DNA from: Megasphaera geminata F0357
GTDB taxonomy: Bacteria > Bacillota > Negativicutes > Veillonellales > Megasphaeraceae
Reading direction: 5' to 3'
NCBI RefSeq assembly: GCF_000239275.1
Contig: NZ_JH417580.1
Coordinates: 1 to 54,339, forward strand
DNA length: 54,339 nt
Position 1 is the stretch's first letter; each line of letters opens with the position of its first letter. Shown here piece after piece: positions 8,567 through 17,823 of the stretch. Both the position numbers and the translations under genes were made by a program. The notes below the pieces were generated by a model. That model worked only from the letters and a program-made list of their open reading frames with translations. It ran no database searches and was not told the DNA's origin.

Positions 8567-10174
8567 TTATCTTACCTCCAAAGGGCGATATTTTTTCATA
8601 ATTTCAATTGCTGTTTCCGTACCGTCAAGAAAAGCGCTCATAATGCCGCCGGCATAACCGGCGCCTTCCCCTACGGGATAAAGGCCTTTCGTTCTTACCG
8701 CTTCTCGCGTCGTTTCATCGCGCCTGATACGAACGGGGGCGCTTGTCCTCGTTTCAACGCCGGTCATGATAATATTGTTATCGTCAAAGCCGCGTATTTT
8801 CCTGCCGAAGTACGGCAACGCGGCCGCCAACGTTTCCGTAACGAATTCAGGCAGAACGCGGCGCAAATCCGTCCGGACCACACCCGGCCTGTACGTCTGC
8901 ACCGAATCGGCCCGACCGGCCCCCGTGCGCCCGAGAAAATCGCCGACCGTCTGAGCCGGTGCCTTATAACTGCAGCCGCCGGCACGATATGCGGCTTCTT
9001 CATAGCGGCGTTGGAACTCGATACCGCCGAGCGGTGAATTCCCGCCCATATCGTCAACGGTCACATTGACGACAAGGGCGCTGTTGGCTGTTCCGCTGTC
9101 ACGCTTATATCGGCTCATGCCGTTCGTTACGACGCGCCCTTCTTCCGAAGCCGCGGCCACCACCGTACCGCCGGGACACATACAAAAGGAATAGCAGGTC
9201 CTGTTACCGGGCCCGTGATATACGAGATTATATTCCGCCGCGTCCAGGCCGAGCTCAGCCGCATTGCATCCATATTGCGCTTTATCTATGAGCTCCTGTT
9301 TGTGCTCAATGCGGACGCCTACGGCAAAGGGCTTCTTTTCAAGAAATACATGCCGTGCATGGAGTATATAATAGGTATCGCGCGCACTGTGACCGACACC
9401 GAGAATGACGAGGTTCGTTGCCAGCCGGCCGCCGTCATTTACGACGACTTCCCGAACGGCCCCGCCCTCATCGAGAATAATATCCGTAAGACGGCTGTCA
9501 AAACGGACGGTACCGCCGAGCCGTTCAATTTTAAAACGCAGTCGCTTTACGACCGTCCGCAATATATCCGTACCGATATGGGGATTATACATATACAGAA
9601 TATCCGTCGGCGCACCCGCTTCAACCAGCTCTTCTAAAATAGGCCGCAGGAGAGGGTGATTGACGCGTGTCGTCAGTTTACCGTCAGAGAACGTGCCGGC
9701 TCCGCCCTCACCGAACTGCACGTTGGACTTTGCATTAAAAATGCCCGTCTCCCAAAACTTCCGCACATCTTCGGTCCGCCTGTCCACGTCATATCCCCGT
9801 TCCAATACAATCGGCCGATACCCGTGCCCGGCCAATGCCAACGCGGCCCCCAACCCGGCAGGCCCGGTACCGACAACGACAGGCCGAGCCGTCAGCGGCA
9901 CGGTACCGTAAACGGGGGTCACCGCCTTTACAGGGGTTACAGGCTGAATGTCCTTATCTTGCCGACATCGGGAAAGGATCTGTTTTTCCCGTTTTACCGT
10001 CACTTGTAAGGTAAAAACCAAAAATATATTCGGTTTGCGGCGCGCGTCGACGGAACGGCGTACGACGGTCACCTCTTCTATTTCCGTCCGTTTGCAGTGA
10101 AGTTTAGCCGCCGCAAGGTCCGTGACGTCCGCCCGCAACGGTACGGCAGCACGTATATTGGTCAAACGTATCAA
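8567..10174 (-). CDS. FAD-dependent dehydrogenase (COG2509-type), function unknown
   Basis: 535 residues. An N-terminal region of about 95 residues precedes the FAD-binding Rossmann motif PVVVGTGPAGLGAALALAG and the VLERG strand end. Later motifs are NVQFGEGGAGTFSDGKLTTR, GVGHSARDTYYIL, FCMCPGGTVVAAASEEG and the C-terminal GLYPVGEGAGYAGGIMSAF. This is the widespread but biochemically undefined family near GltD/geranylgeranyl reductase-like flavoproteins. The start codon is TTG at 10174, with GGAG about nine bases upstream. It sits between cdaR and glmM, which are neighbours in most Firmicutes, and abuts glmM exactly. Confidence 0.85.
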   Translation of the reverse strand: MIRLTNIRAAVPLRADVTDLAAAKLHCKRTEIEEVTVVRRSVDARRKPNIFLVFTLQVTVKREKQILSRCRQDKDIQPVTPVKAVTPVYGTVPLTARPVVVGTGPAGLGAALALAGHGYRPIVLERGYDVDRRTEDVRKFWETGIFNAKSNVQFGEGGAGTFSDGKLTTRVNHPLLRPILEELVEAGAPTDILYMYNPHIGTDILRTVVKRLRFKIERLGGTVRFDSRLTDIILDEGGAVREVVVNDGGRLATNLVILGVGHSARDTYYILHARHVFLEKKPFAVGVRIEHKQELIDKAQYGCNAAELGLDAAEYNLVYHGPGNRTCYSFCMCPGGTVVAAASEEGRVVTNGMSRYKRDSGTANSALVVNVTVDDMGGNSPLGGIEFQRRYEEAAYRAGGCSYKAPAQTVGDFLGRTGAGRADSVQTYRPGVVRTDLRRVLPEFVTETLAAALPYFGRKIRGFDDNNIIMTGVETRTSAPVRIRRDETTREAVRTKGLYPVGEGAGYAGGIMSAFLDGTETAIEIMKKYRPLEVR

Positions 10175-10187
10175 CGTCTTCTCTCCT

Positions 10188-11111
10188 TTATTCGGCAGTT
10201 TCCGTCTCCACCTTTACGGTAACGACGTCAGGCTCGACCGTGCCGTCTCCTGTAGACCAGGGGATACTGACGCGCCACTCTTTGTCGGAACCGAGCCCCG
10301 TCAGATCGATAGGCTCAAGGGTGACTGCCCAAATGGTGTTCAGCTTATCCCGATCACCGCGAATTTCCACACTGCTCGGTGAGGCCGTAACATTCTTTAC
10401 GCGCACCGAAGCATCCACTTCCCCATAGGTAGGCACATTAACGGGTACCTTCTTAGAGGCGGCATTTTGCACGAATGTAAGGGACGCGCTGCTCTGATGG
10501 GGCGTTAGATCAAGGCCGTCGACGGGAGTGCCGTCGGCATGCACGAGATGAATCGGGGCCATGACAGTAAAGCCCGAATTTTTACCGGCTACGGGGATCT
10601 CTATAACGGCCCTGCTTACTTCGTTAAGCAGACGTTTCGCACCGGATGCGACGACTTTTTCGGGCAGCAGCTTAATGCCCGTCACGGCCACTCCGTCCGG
10701 CAGTTTGCCGACGAGGTGGGGCGTCAGGCGAAATTCCTGAACGGCGTAGACATCGACAATGATAGTGGCGTCGTTCACGCTTTGCTTCTTCAATTCCGTC
10801 CCTGCCGGGATTTCTATATGTACGGGAACCGTCACGGTCCCTTCCTGCGCAGCGGATAAATCGACATAGGCCTTGATCTCCGCCGGATCGATATTAATAA
10901 TCGTGTTACGCGGTCCTGAAAGATGGATATAAACGTTTTTCGGCACCTGCGAGACCACGTATTGAGAATCCAGGTTTTCCACGACGACAGGAACCGTATA
11001 ACTGCCTTCACTGACAGGATTTTGTTCGCTTATGATGGCAAACCAGAGACCGATAGCGACAATAACGCAAATTATCTGTATCTTCCATTTCTCCTGCGGT
11101 GCTTTTATCAT
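10188..11111 (-). CDS. cdaR: YbbR-domain protein, c-di-AMP synthase regulator
   Basis: 307 residues. One N-terminal membrane helix (IICVIVAIGLWFAIIS) is followed by three to four extracytoplasmic YbbR repeats, each starting with a pattern like YTVPVVVENL or FRLTPHLVGKLPDG. CdaR binds CdaA in the membrane and modulates its cyclase activity. I place the start at the ATG of 11111: it overlaps the cdaA stop as ATGA and has GGAGG seven bases upstream. The ATG at 11126 would contain that ribosome site. Confidence 0.9.
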   Translation of the reverse strand: MIKAPQEKWKIQIICVIVAIGLWFAIISEQNPVSEGSYTVPVVVENLDSQYVVSQVPKNVYIHLSGPRNTIINIDPAEIKAYVDLSAAQEGTVTVPVHIEIPAGTELKKQSVNDATIIVDVYAVQEFRLTPHLVGKLPDGVAVTGIKLLPEKVVASGAKRLLNEVSRAVIEIPVAGKNSGFTVMAPIHLVHADGTPVDGLDLTPHQSSASLTFVQNAASKKVPVNVPTYGEVDASVRVKNVTASPSSVEIRGDRDKLNTIWAVTLEPIDLTGLGSDKEWRVSIPWSTGDGTVEPDVVTVKVETETAE

Positions 11112-11929
11112 TTGCCGGACCTCCATTTCAAAATGTTAGCCAGCCCCTGCGGTTGTTTCGAAAAAAATCCTTCCAATGTTTGACGTAATCTTTCACCGGT
11201 AAGATGCCGGTAAATGTGACCGCCGTACGCATAAGAAACAGCACCCGTTTCTTCACTGACAACGACAACGACGGCATCGGACTTTTCGCTGATACCGATA
11301 GCCGCCCGATGCCGCGTACCGAGTTCCGTCGACAAAGAGCGGTCCGTCGTCAACGGCAAAAGGCACCCCGCCGCCATAATGCGATTTTCGCGAATGACGA
11401 CGGCGCCGTCATGTAAGGGCGTGTTGGGAATGAAAATATTGCCCAACAGCTCTTTGGATACGAGCCCGTCGATAGCTACTCCCGTATCAATGATTTCATT
11501 CAACCCCACTTCCCGTTCAAAAACGAGAAGGGCGCCGGTACGAGTTTTGGACAATGTCTCAGAAAGAGGAACGACTTCATCAAGAAGATGCGCCAGTTCT
11601 TCCTGGCTGATCAAATGGTCGGAACGGAAAAGTCTGCCGCGGCCGATGTGTTCCAGGGCCCGGCGCAATTCAGGCTGAAAGACGACGGGTAATGCGACCA
11701 GGATAACCGTCATGCCCTGCTGTAATATCCAGTTGACGACGTGTAAATTGAGCACACGGCTGCTCACCGTAATAACACCCAGGAAGGCAAGCCCTTTAAT
11801 GAGAGCTACGGCACGGGTATTGCGAAGCAGTAAAAAAAGCTTATACAAGAAAAAAGCAACCAGGGCAATGTCTAAAATATCCAACAGCCGGAAGCTGCTG
11901 ATAAATCCCTGAACCGGTATATACGCCAT
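11108..11929 (-). CDS. cdaA: Diadenylate cyclase
   Basis: 273 residues; makes cyclic di-AMP from two ATP at the membrane. Three N-terminal membrane helices lie within about residues 15-85; the DAC (DisA_N) domain follows with the active-site motifs DGA (174-176) and GTRHRAA (204-210). c-di-AMP controls potassium and osmolyte transport and cell-wall homeostasis. First gene of cdaA–cdaR–FAD dehydrogenase–glmM, with translational overlap into cdaR. Confidence 0.96.
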   Translation of the reverse strand: MAYIPVQGFISSFRLLDILDIALVAFFLYKLFLLLRNTRAVALIKGLAFLGVITVSSRVLNLHVVNWILQQGMTVILVALPVVFQPELRRALEHIGRGRLFRSDHLISQEELAHLLDEVVPLSETLSKTRTGALLVFEREVGLNEIIDTGVAIDGLVSKELLGNIFIPNTPLHDGAVVIRENRIMAAGCLLPLTTDRSLSTELGTRHRAAIGISEKSDAVVVVVSEETGAVSYAYGGHIYRHLTGERLRQTLEGFFSKQPQGLANILKWRSGK

Positions 11930-11992
11930 ATATATTCTCCCATCACACGAGTGACACTATAACAGATAGTAGTATTTTACAATATTTCATGC

Positions 11993-12970
11993 TTAAATAC
12001 CAGTTGTGCAAGGGTTCCCCGCGGCCGTCCCGTCCTTTTTCAGCCATTCGATCAAGACGTCTTCCCGTTTTTTCATGAGCATCCGTTTCTTTTCTTCAGT
12101 CCAGGAAAAAATCCCTTCCCCCGTCTTTGCCCCCAGGCGGCCTTCATTTACACATTTTCTCATAATTTCGGAGCCGCTTTTAGTATCGTCCAGTTCCTTA
12201 TACAAATAGGCTGAAATATTGTAGAAAATATCAAGGCCGCCCAAATCGGCGCTTTCAATAGGGCCGGTAACCCCGAGACGTCTGCCGAGACTGTATTTGC
12301 ACACGGCATCCACATCCCCGGCAGTCGCAATCCCTTCCCTGACGCAGTGGAGCGCTTCCCTCAAAAGGGCGAGCTGCAGCCTGTTGCCTATAAAACCGGG
12401 CGCTTCCTTTAAAAGAGTTACGGGCTTCTTGCCGATTCTTTCCATTAATTCTTTAGTGAGAGAAACAACTTCCGCAGCCGTCTTTTCCCCCGGAACGATC
12501 TCAACGAGCGGCAAAAGATGAGGCGGGTTCCAAAAATGGGCGACAATAAACCGCCCGGGAAGGTTCATGCAGGCCGAAAGTTCCGTCGGGCTGAGGCCCG
12601 ATGAATCAGTGGCGATAATCACGTCATCATCGATATATTTTTCCGTTTCCGCATAGACGCTTTGTTTAACGGAGATGTCTTCAGCCACCGACTCGATGAC
12701 AAAATCGGCGCCTGTCGCAGCTTCTTCAATCGTGGTGACGCCGCGGATACGGCCGCGCAGATTTTCCGCCTCGGCCTGTGACAAAAGCCCGTTGTCCGTC
12801 AGCCCTGCCAAGGCGGCCTTGATATTCGTCATAGCCCGCTCAATACTCGCCGTCCTGCGGCCGAACATCCTTACCTCGTACCCCGCTCCGGCAAAAACGA
12901 CGGCCGTACTGAACCCCATAGTACCGCAGCCGAGATTACAAATCGTCCTTATTTGATCCACCTGTTTCAT
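11993..12970 (-). CDS. 3-hydroxyacyl-CoA dehydrogenase family protein
   Basis: 325 residues. N-terminal NAD-binding Rossmann fold (NLGCGTMGFSTAVVFAGAGY), then FVIESVAED, DSSGLSPTEL and HFWNPPHLLPLVEIVPG containing the catalytic His, and a C-terminal dimerisation domain with APGFIGNRLQLALLREAL. The HFWNPP variant differs from the HFFNPV of ordinary 3-hydroxybutyryl-CoA dehydrogenase and is found in the lambda-crystallin or carnitine-dehydrogenase-like branch. The substrate is therefore uncertain; a butyrate-type hydroxyacyl-CoA is possible. It stands alone with no thiolase or crotonase next to it. Confidence 0.85.
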   Translation of the reverse strand: MKQVDQIRTICNLGCGTMGFSTAVVFAGAGYEVRMFGRRTASIERAMTNIKAALAGLTDNGLLSQAEAENLRGRIRGVTTIEEAATGADFVIESVAEDISVKQSVYAETEKYIDDDVIIATDSSGLSPTELSACMNLPGRFIVAHFWNPPHLLPLVEIVPGEKTAAEVVSLTKELMERIGKKPVTLLKEAPGFIGNRLQLALLREALHCVREGIATAGDVDAVCKYSLGRRLGVTGPIESADLGGLDIFYNISAYLYKELDDTKSGSEIMRKCVNEGRLGAKTGEGIFSWTEEKKRMLMKKREDVLIEWLKKDGTAAGNPCTTGI

Positions 12971-13003
12971 AGAAAGATATCCCCTTCCGTATCCGACGTA
13001 CGC

Positions 13004-13030
13004 AAAACAACCCCTCTTTCGAGGAGTTGT
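13004..13030 (-). terminator. Terminator of the TVP38-type gene
   Basis: Stem ACAACCCCTC (13007-13016) with GAGGAGTTGT (13021-13030), one mismatch, four-base loop, then TTTT on the minus strand. Ten bases after the stop codon at 13040. Confidence 0.65.
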
Positions 13031-13039
13031 CGTAACCGG

Positions 13040-13720
13040 TTATGTAGTTTGATGGCGCCGACGCCACCATAACAGGCCGTAAACAAAGGCAACGATAGCC
13101 GATACGGCCAGAAGGCGCGGCCAGTGTTCATGTATAAGCAGCAAATCATGTCCCAGCCACACTTCGATAGCGACCGCCGGTAACTTGCCGACAGCATTGG
13201 CGACGAAATGGTCGCGATAGCTGATATGGCTAAGCGCGCCCAGAGCCGTGACGAAGACATTAGGCGCATAGGGAATAGCCCGTCCCGCCATAATCGTGCG
13301 AATGCAGCTGTACGAATCGAGACGTTCAAGCATATTGCTGCGGCTGATGACCTTCTTTGCCTGGCCGCGGAACAAGGTCCGCGTCAAACGAAAGTTGATT
13401 TCTATACCGACGACTTCACCGATCCAGGAAATGACGATTCCCGGAACAAGACCGAAAATAACGCCGTTAACCGTCAGAAACAGTACGGACGGAATACCGA
13501 TGGCATTAACAAAGGCTACCATCAAAACGCTGACAAAAATTGCCTTGTACCCGAATGAAGCCATATATGCGGTCATACCGTCTATATCGCCCAGCACGGT
13601 CAATTCCCACATGATCGAATAAAAGTCGGGCTGTACTAACTTAATGGCCCAAAATACGGCAATGACAACGAGTATCCCGACGGCGTCACGCGTTATCCAA
13701 CCTGCTGTTTTATCACTCAT
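13040..13720 (-). CDS. TVP38/TMEM64-family (DedA superfamily) membrane protein
   Basis: 226 residues with about five hydrophobic segments, among them AVGILVVIAVFWAIKLV, KAIFVSVLMVAFVNAIGIP and the C-terminal LLAVSAIVAFVYGLLWW. The central stretch GVIFGLVPGIVISWIGEVVG, followed by an arginine-rich helix and RAIPYAPNVFVTALGALS, is the family signature. Related proteins flip lipids such as undecaprenyl phosphate or phosphatidylserine; a role here is inferred only. The open frame extends to 13837, but ATG 13720 (MSDKTAGW) fits the family start. No strong ribosome site is visible. Confidence 0.8.
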   Translation of the reverse strand: MSDKTAGWITRDAVGILVVIAVFWAIKLVQPDFYSIMWELTVLGDIDGMTAYMASFGYKAIFVSVLMVAFVNAIGIPSVLFLTVNGVIFGLVPGIVISWIGEVVGIEINFRLTRTLFRGQAKKVISRSNMLERLDSYSCIRTIMAGRAIPYAPNVFVTALGALSHISYRDHFVANAVGKLPAVAIEVWLGHDLLLIHEHWPRLLAVSAIVAFVYGLLWWRRRHQTT

Positions 13721-13859
13721 AAGCTTCTGTCTGCCCTTTACATACGTTATTTCAACACCTGTCGTATTGTATACCATACAAATGCAGGGTTCTGTCCATG
13801 CCAAACCCACAATTCTTCCGTATTGTGAACCGGACATGTATATTATACCATATTCGCCC

Positions 13860-14687
13860 TCATTTTATAGATACGTCGGAACACCTTGCGGAACCCGTAT
13901 CACTCGCCCTTCCGGCATAAAGCGCGTCGCGCCGCTTCTGCACGCCGTCCTTTGTATAAAATACTTCTTCTAAAAACAATCCCTGAGCCGGCGCCGTCGC
14001 CCCGAGTTTACGCCTATCCCGTCCGTCGAGAATACGTGCCAGCGCTTCAGGGCTTTTCCGGTGCAGCCCCGCGTCCACAAGGGCGCCGACGATATTACGG
14101 ACCATATGATATAAAAACCCGCTTCCCAGGACATCGATACGGACGCGGCCGCCGGCACGCGACACGGCGATTTCATACATCGTCTTGACAGGGTTATGCG
14201 GGGTTGTATTGGCCCCTTTATAGGCTGAAAAGTCGTGCGTCCCGATGAGCGTGTTTGCAGCCCGCTGCATCGCTTCTATATCCAGGGGCTTGCGGATATA
14301 CCATGCGTAACGCAGCATAAAGGGATCGTGCACAGGTCCGTTGACAACAATATAACGATAATGTTTGCCCTTATTGTCATGACGAACGCTGAAATCATAC
14401 GCTTTCTCAACCGCATCCAGAACGACGATTGTCGGCGGCAGACTTCCCTTTAACGCATACGGCAGCTTATCGACGGGAATACGATCGTGAGCATAGAAAT
14501 TTACGACCTGCCCGCGTGCATGAACGCCCGTATCCGTGCGGGCCGCCCCATAAACGCGGATCCTGCAGCCGTACAATCCTTCCAGGGCTTCTTCCATCGT
14601 CTGCTGTACCGACGGAAAATCGGACTGGCGCTGAAAACCGAAAAAATCCGTACCGTCGTAAGCAATACGAAGGCATATGTTTTTCAT
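13860..14687 (-). CDS. truA: tRNA pseudouridine(38-40) synthase
   Basis: Makes pseudouridine at positions 38, 39 and 40 of the anticodon stem. The catalytic Asp52 lies in the signature AARTDTGVHA; other family motifs are FVVRH-like FSVRHDNKGKHYRY, GTHDFSAY and GFLYHMVRNIVG. The start ATG at 14687 overlaps the ecfT stop as TAATG and gives the standard N-terminus MKNICLRIAYDGTDFFG; an upstream ATG at 14699 is less likely. About 275 residues, with an unrelated-looking C-terminal tail after VFYTKDG. It ends the ecfA1–ecfA2–ecfT–truA operon, the usual Firmicute order. Confidence 0.95.
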   Translation of the reverse strand: MKNICLRIAYDGTDFFGFQRQSDFPSVQQTMEEALEGLYGCRIRVYGAARTDTGVHARGQVVNFYAHDRIPVDKLPYALKGSLPPTIVVLDAVEKAYDFSVRHDNKGKHYRYIVVNGPVHDPFMLRYAWYIRKPLDIEAMQRAANTLIGTHDFSAYKGANTTPHNPVKTMYEIAVSRAGGRVRIDVLGSGFLYHMVRNIVGALVDAGLHRKSPEALARILDGRDRRKLGATAPAQGLFLEEVFYTKDGVQKRRDALYAGRASDTGSARCSDVSIK

Positions 14688-15487
14688 TATATCAGCCATC
14701 GCAACACCGCCAGGACACCCGTCACAGAAACGACACCGCACAGAGCGGCTCCGTCACGCCATGTACAGGCCAATTCATGGAGCCGCGTACGGCCTTCTCC
14801 GCCGCGATAACAACGTGATTCCATGGCTGTCGCCAAGTCGTCGGCCCGGCGAAACGCGCTGATAAAAAGAGGCACTAACAAGGGGACCATATTCTTACCG
14901 CGCTGCCATAAACTGCCTGTCGTAAAATTTGCGCCGCGGGCGGTCTGAGCTTTCATAATACGGTCCGTTTCTTCCAATAATGTAGGGATAAAGCGCATAG
15001 CTATGGTCATCATCATAGCCAGTTCGTGAGCGGGCACGCCAATCCGCTTAAAAGGATTTAACAGATGCTCAATACCGTCAGTCAGGACAATCGGGGATGT
15101 CGTATACGTCAAAAGAGACGAGAATACGATTAAATACACGAGGCGCAGGGTCATGAGCACACCTTGGCGGATACCCTCCTTTGTGATATGAATGATCCCG
15201 TATTGGCATAACGCTTCACCGGGCGTCGTAAAGAGATGTACAGCCATCGTGAAAAAGATAATTCCCCACAAGGGCTTCAAAGACTTGAACACGTTGCCTG
15301 CCGGTAAGCGTGACAGGAGGTATGAAAAGACGATAAAAGCCGTCAGAACCGCATACGACAAAAATGATTTCGCCAGAAAAACCGAGATAATAACTATCAT
15401 CGTCGCAATAATTTTTATCCGCGGGTCAAGCCGGTGCAGGAAGGAATTCCCCGGGAAATATTGACCTAAGGTTATATCAGTCAGCAT
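14687..15487 (-). CDS. ecfT: ECF transporter transmembrane component
   Basis: 266 residues. Several membrane helices and the two coupling-helix motifs of EcfT: AQTARGAN in the middle and ESRCYRGGEGR near the C-terminus, which contact the two ATPases. Together with EcfA1 and EcfA2 it forms the shared motor for vitamin-specific S components of group II ECF transporters; likely clients in this window are BioY (25.1 kb) and the S component at 51.5 kb. The start has AGGAGG seven bases upstream and overlaps ecfA2 by 11 bases. Confidence 0.95.
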   Translation of the reverse strand: MLTDITLGQYFPGNSFLHRLDPRIKIIATMIVIISVFLAKSFLSYAVLTAFIVFSYLLSRLPAGNVFKSLKPLWGIIFFTMAVHLFTTPGEALCQYGIIHITKEGIRQGVLMTLRLVYLIVFSSLLTYTTSPIVLTDGIEHLLNPFKRIGVPAHELAMMMTIAMRFIPTLLEETDRIMKAQTARGANFTTGSLWQRGKNMVPLLVPLFISAFRRADDLATAMESRCYRGGEGRTRLHELACTWRDGAALCGVVSVTGVLAVLRWLI

Positions 15488-16346
15488 ATCCGTTCCTCCT
15501 CAGGGCATCATAAACGGCGGCCGTACCGTCAGCCACCGTTCTAGCTTTATCGGATACGTCCAGCCCTCTTGTCTGCAGGTATTGCAAAACCTGTGTCACA
15601 GGCGGCACATCCACACCGGCCTCCTGCAGGGCATCACGACAGGCGGAAAAAATGGTCAACGGCTCTCCGTCCAATACGATTTTACCGTGCGAAAGCACAA
15701 TAAGCCGGTTGGCAAGGGACGAAATATCTTCCATATTATGGGAGACGAGAATAACAGAAATGCCCTTTTCTTCATAACGGCGGCGGATCTGCGCAAAAAT
15801 TTCACGTCTGCCTGCGGGATCCAGGCCCGCCGACGGCTCATCAAGGATAAGGTATTTAGGCCGAATGGCGATAATGCCGGCAATGGCAACACGGCGCATT
15901 TGACCGCCGCTGAGCCGAAAGGGCGACCGTTCCGCATATTCATCGTAATCAAGGCCGACGAAATCCATGGCTTCACGAACGCGCTCGGCCGTCTCCGCCT
16001 CGTTCAAGCCGAAGTTTTTCGGGCCGAAAGCAATATCTCCGGCTATCGTTTCTTCAAAGAGCTGGTATTCCGGATACTGAAATACCATGCCGACGCGGCG
16101 GCGTGCAGAAAACGCCTCTTTGCTTTTTTCGGCAATGTTTATCCCGTCTACATGAACAGTCCCTTCAGTCGGTTGCAGGAGGCCGTTCAACAGTTGAACC
16201 AACGTTGATTTTCCCGAACCTGTATGGCCGATAATACCGACGAATTCCCCTTCTTTTATTTCCAGACTCAACGGTTCCAACGCAGTCTGTTCAAAGGGCG
16301 TTCCTTTCCCGTACGTATGGGATACATTTTCCAGTCTTATAGACAT
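15477..16346 (-). CDS. ecfA2: ECF transporter ATPase 2
   Basis: 289 residues. Walker A GHTGSGKST (about 39-47), Q-loop in VFQYPEYQLFEETI, ABC signature LSGGQMRRVAIAG, Walker B YLILDEPSAGLDP and the switch His in VSHNMEDI. The SGGQMRR signature and FxYPExQLF Q-loop mark EcfA2 rather than EcfA1. It pairs with EcfA1 as the energising dimer. The coding region overlaps ecfA1 by ten bases and ecfT by eleven. Confidence 0.95.
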   Translation of the reverse strand: MSIRLENVSHTYGKGTPFEQTALEPLSLEIKEGEFVGIIGHTGSGKSTLVQLLNGLLQPTEGTVHVDGINIAEKSKEAFSARRRVGMVFQYPEYQLFEETIAGDIAFGPKNFGLNEAETAERVREAMDFVGLDYDEYAERSPFRLSGGQMRRVAIAGIIAIRPKYLILDEPSAGLDPAGRREIFAQIRRRYEEKGISVILVSHNMEDISSLANRLIVLSHGKIVLDGEPLTIFSACRDALQEAGVDVPPVTQVLQYLQTRGLDVSDKARTVADGTAAVYDALRRNGYAD

Positions 16347-17170
16347 AATGCATCTCCCAACTCTTCTTTATTGATAATATCCCCTTTTACAGGTACGCCC
16401 CGTTCCCGAAGACGAACGGCGATTTCCGCCGCAACAGGCACATCCAGACCCATGGAAAGGAGTTCCGCCACATGCGAAAAAATCTGACGGGGAGTGCCGT
16501 CCATCTGCAGTTCGCCCTTGTTCATGACAACGACACGGTCGGCTCGCACCGCTTCTTCCATAAAATGCGTGATAAGAACAACGGTTATGCCTTCTTCATG
16601 GAGCTGCAATAATGTCTTCATTACTTCCGCCCTGCCCGACGGGTCAAGCATGGCCGTAGGTTCATCCAGGACAATACAATCGGACTGCATGGCCAAAATG
16701 CCGGCGATGGCAATGCGCTGCTTTTGTCCGCCCGACAGCAGGTGGGGCCCCTGCTTGGCAAACGCCGACATACCGACACGTTCCAGGGCCGTATCAACGC
16801 GAACACGGATTTCTGCGGGCGGCACGCCGAGATTTTCCGGTCCGAAAGCCACATCCTCCTCGACCACGGCCGCCACTATCTGGTTGTCGGGATTCTGAAA
16901 CACCATGCCTACATGCTGACGAATATTCCAGACATTTTCCCGGATATCCGTCCGCATGCCGGCAACTTCACAAACTCCTTCCGTCGGCAAAAGCAGCGCA
17001 TTAAAATGCTTTGCCAAGGTCGACTTCCCCGAGCCGTTGGTACCGATAACGGCGACAAATTCACCGGGTGCAACCGTCAGGGACACATCTTTTACGGCAT
17101 AAACAAGGTTCCCCGTTTCGTCTTTATATGTATGGCTGAGATGTTCCGTTCTTATCATAAACGCGGACAT
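16337..17170 (-). CDS. ecfA1: ECF transporter ATPase 1
   Basis: 277 residues. Walker A GTNGSGKST, Q-loop VFQNPDNQIVAAVVEEDVAF, signature LSGGQKQRIAIAG, Walker B CIVLDEPTAMLDP and switch VLITHFMEEA. The QNPDNQ Q-loop is typical of EcfA1. The first gene of the ECF–truA operon. A start at 17170 has GAGGG nine bases upstream; an in-frame ATG at 17158 (MIRTEHL) is an alternative. Confidence 0.95.
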   Translation of the reverse strand: MSAFMIRTEHLSHTYKDETGNLVYAVKDVSLTVAPGEFVAVIGTNGSGKSTLAKHFNALLLPTEGVCEVAGMRTDIRENVWNIRQHVGMVFQNPDNQIVAAVVEEDVAFGPENLGVPPAEIRVRVDTALERVGMSAFAKQGPHLLSGGQKQRIAIAGILAMQSDCIVLDEPTAMLDPSGRAEVMKTLLQLHEEGITVVLITHFMEEAVRADRVVVMNKGELQMDGTPRQIFSHVAELLSMGLDVPVAAEIAVRLRERGVPVKGDIINKEELGDALCL

Positions 17171-17222
17171 GATATATATCCCTCAATCTGCATCGTATTT
17201 TACCCGTACGGATATGACGCCT

Positions 17223-17768
17223 CTAATCGGCGTTGCCGTACTTATTCGCACCGACGGAGCCTTTCATAAAAGCCAAGGCCGCATACGCTATGAAGGCCGC
17301 GAACTGCGCAAATGTACCGGCTTCACCAAGCCCCAGGAGCGGAAAAAAAAAGGCTCCGTAATAACAACTTAACGGCAGGGCGATATAAGCGGCGCTTCTG
17401 TTCGTATCATGACACCGGCGGATTCCCAACGAAAGTTGAGAAAAAAAGGTCGGCACGGTAAAGGCAAGCAGAAGGAGTCCGAAAAGAGCGGCAATAAGCG
17501 GTTGATTCAGTAAAATACCTTCCGCCATGCGGCTGTACAGGACAAAGGTAAAGATGAATTGCGCAAAAAAAAGGACAAGCATACGTAAAACAAACGGCAC
17601 CCTGGCCAAACGCCCTGTCCGGACAAAATACTTCGCTTTTAAATCGGCCGTATTTTTAAATCCTATATAACCGCTCCCGCCTGCACCGGCCGGCAGCGAC
17701 AATCCTTCATGAACACGAGCGTCCGGTACGGAACGCTTCTGCAATTTTATTTTTTTTGCCTTTACCAT
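17223..17768 (-). CDS. DUF805 family membrane protein
   Basis: 181 residues. A basic N-terminal region is followed by three to four membrane helices (VLRMLVLFFAQFIFTFVLY, LIAALFGLLLLAFTV and later). The DUF805 hallmarks are LGIRRCHDTNRSA in the middle and the C-terminal GSVGANKYG. Function unknown. The ATG at 17768 follows GGGAGG by five bases; the upstream ATG at 17801 would include it. It reads toward the ECF operon, 52 bases away, with no terminator between, so it may be co-transcribed with it. Confidence 0.8.
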   Translation of the reverse strand: MVKAKKIKLQKRSVPDARVHEGLSLPAGAGGSGYIGFKNTADLKAKYFVRTGRLARVPFVLRMLVLFFAQFIFTFVLYSRMAEGILLNQPLIAALFGLLLLAFTVPTFFSQLSLGIRRCHDTNRSAAYIALPLSCYYGAFFFPLLGLGEAGTFAQFAAFIAYAALAFMKGSVGANKYGNAD

Positions 17769-17823
17769 GCTTTCCTCCCGCATAAAACAGACAATACGCA
17801 TTTCTTTACAATGGTATCATATT

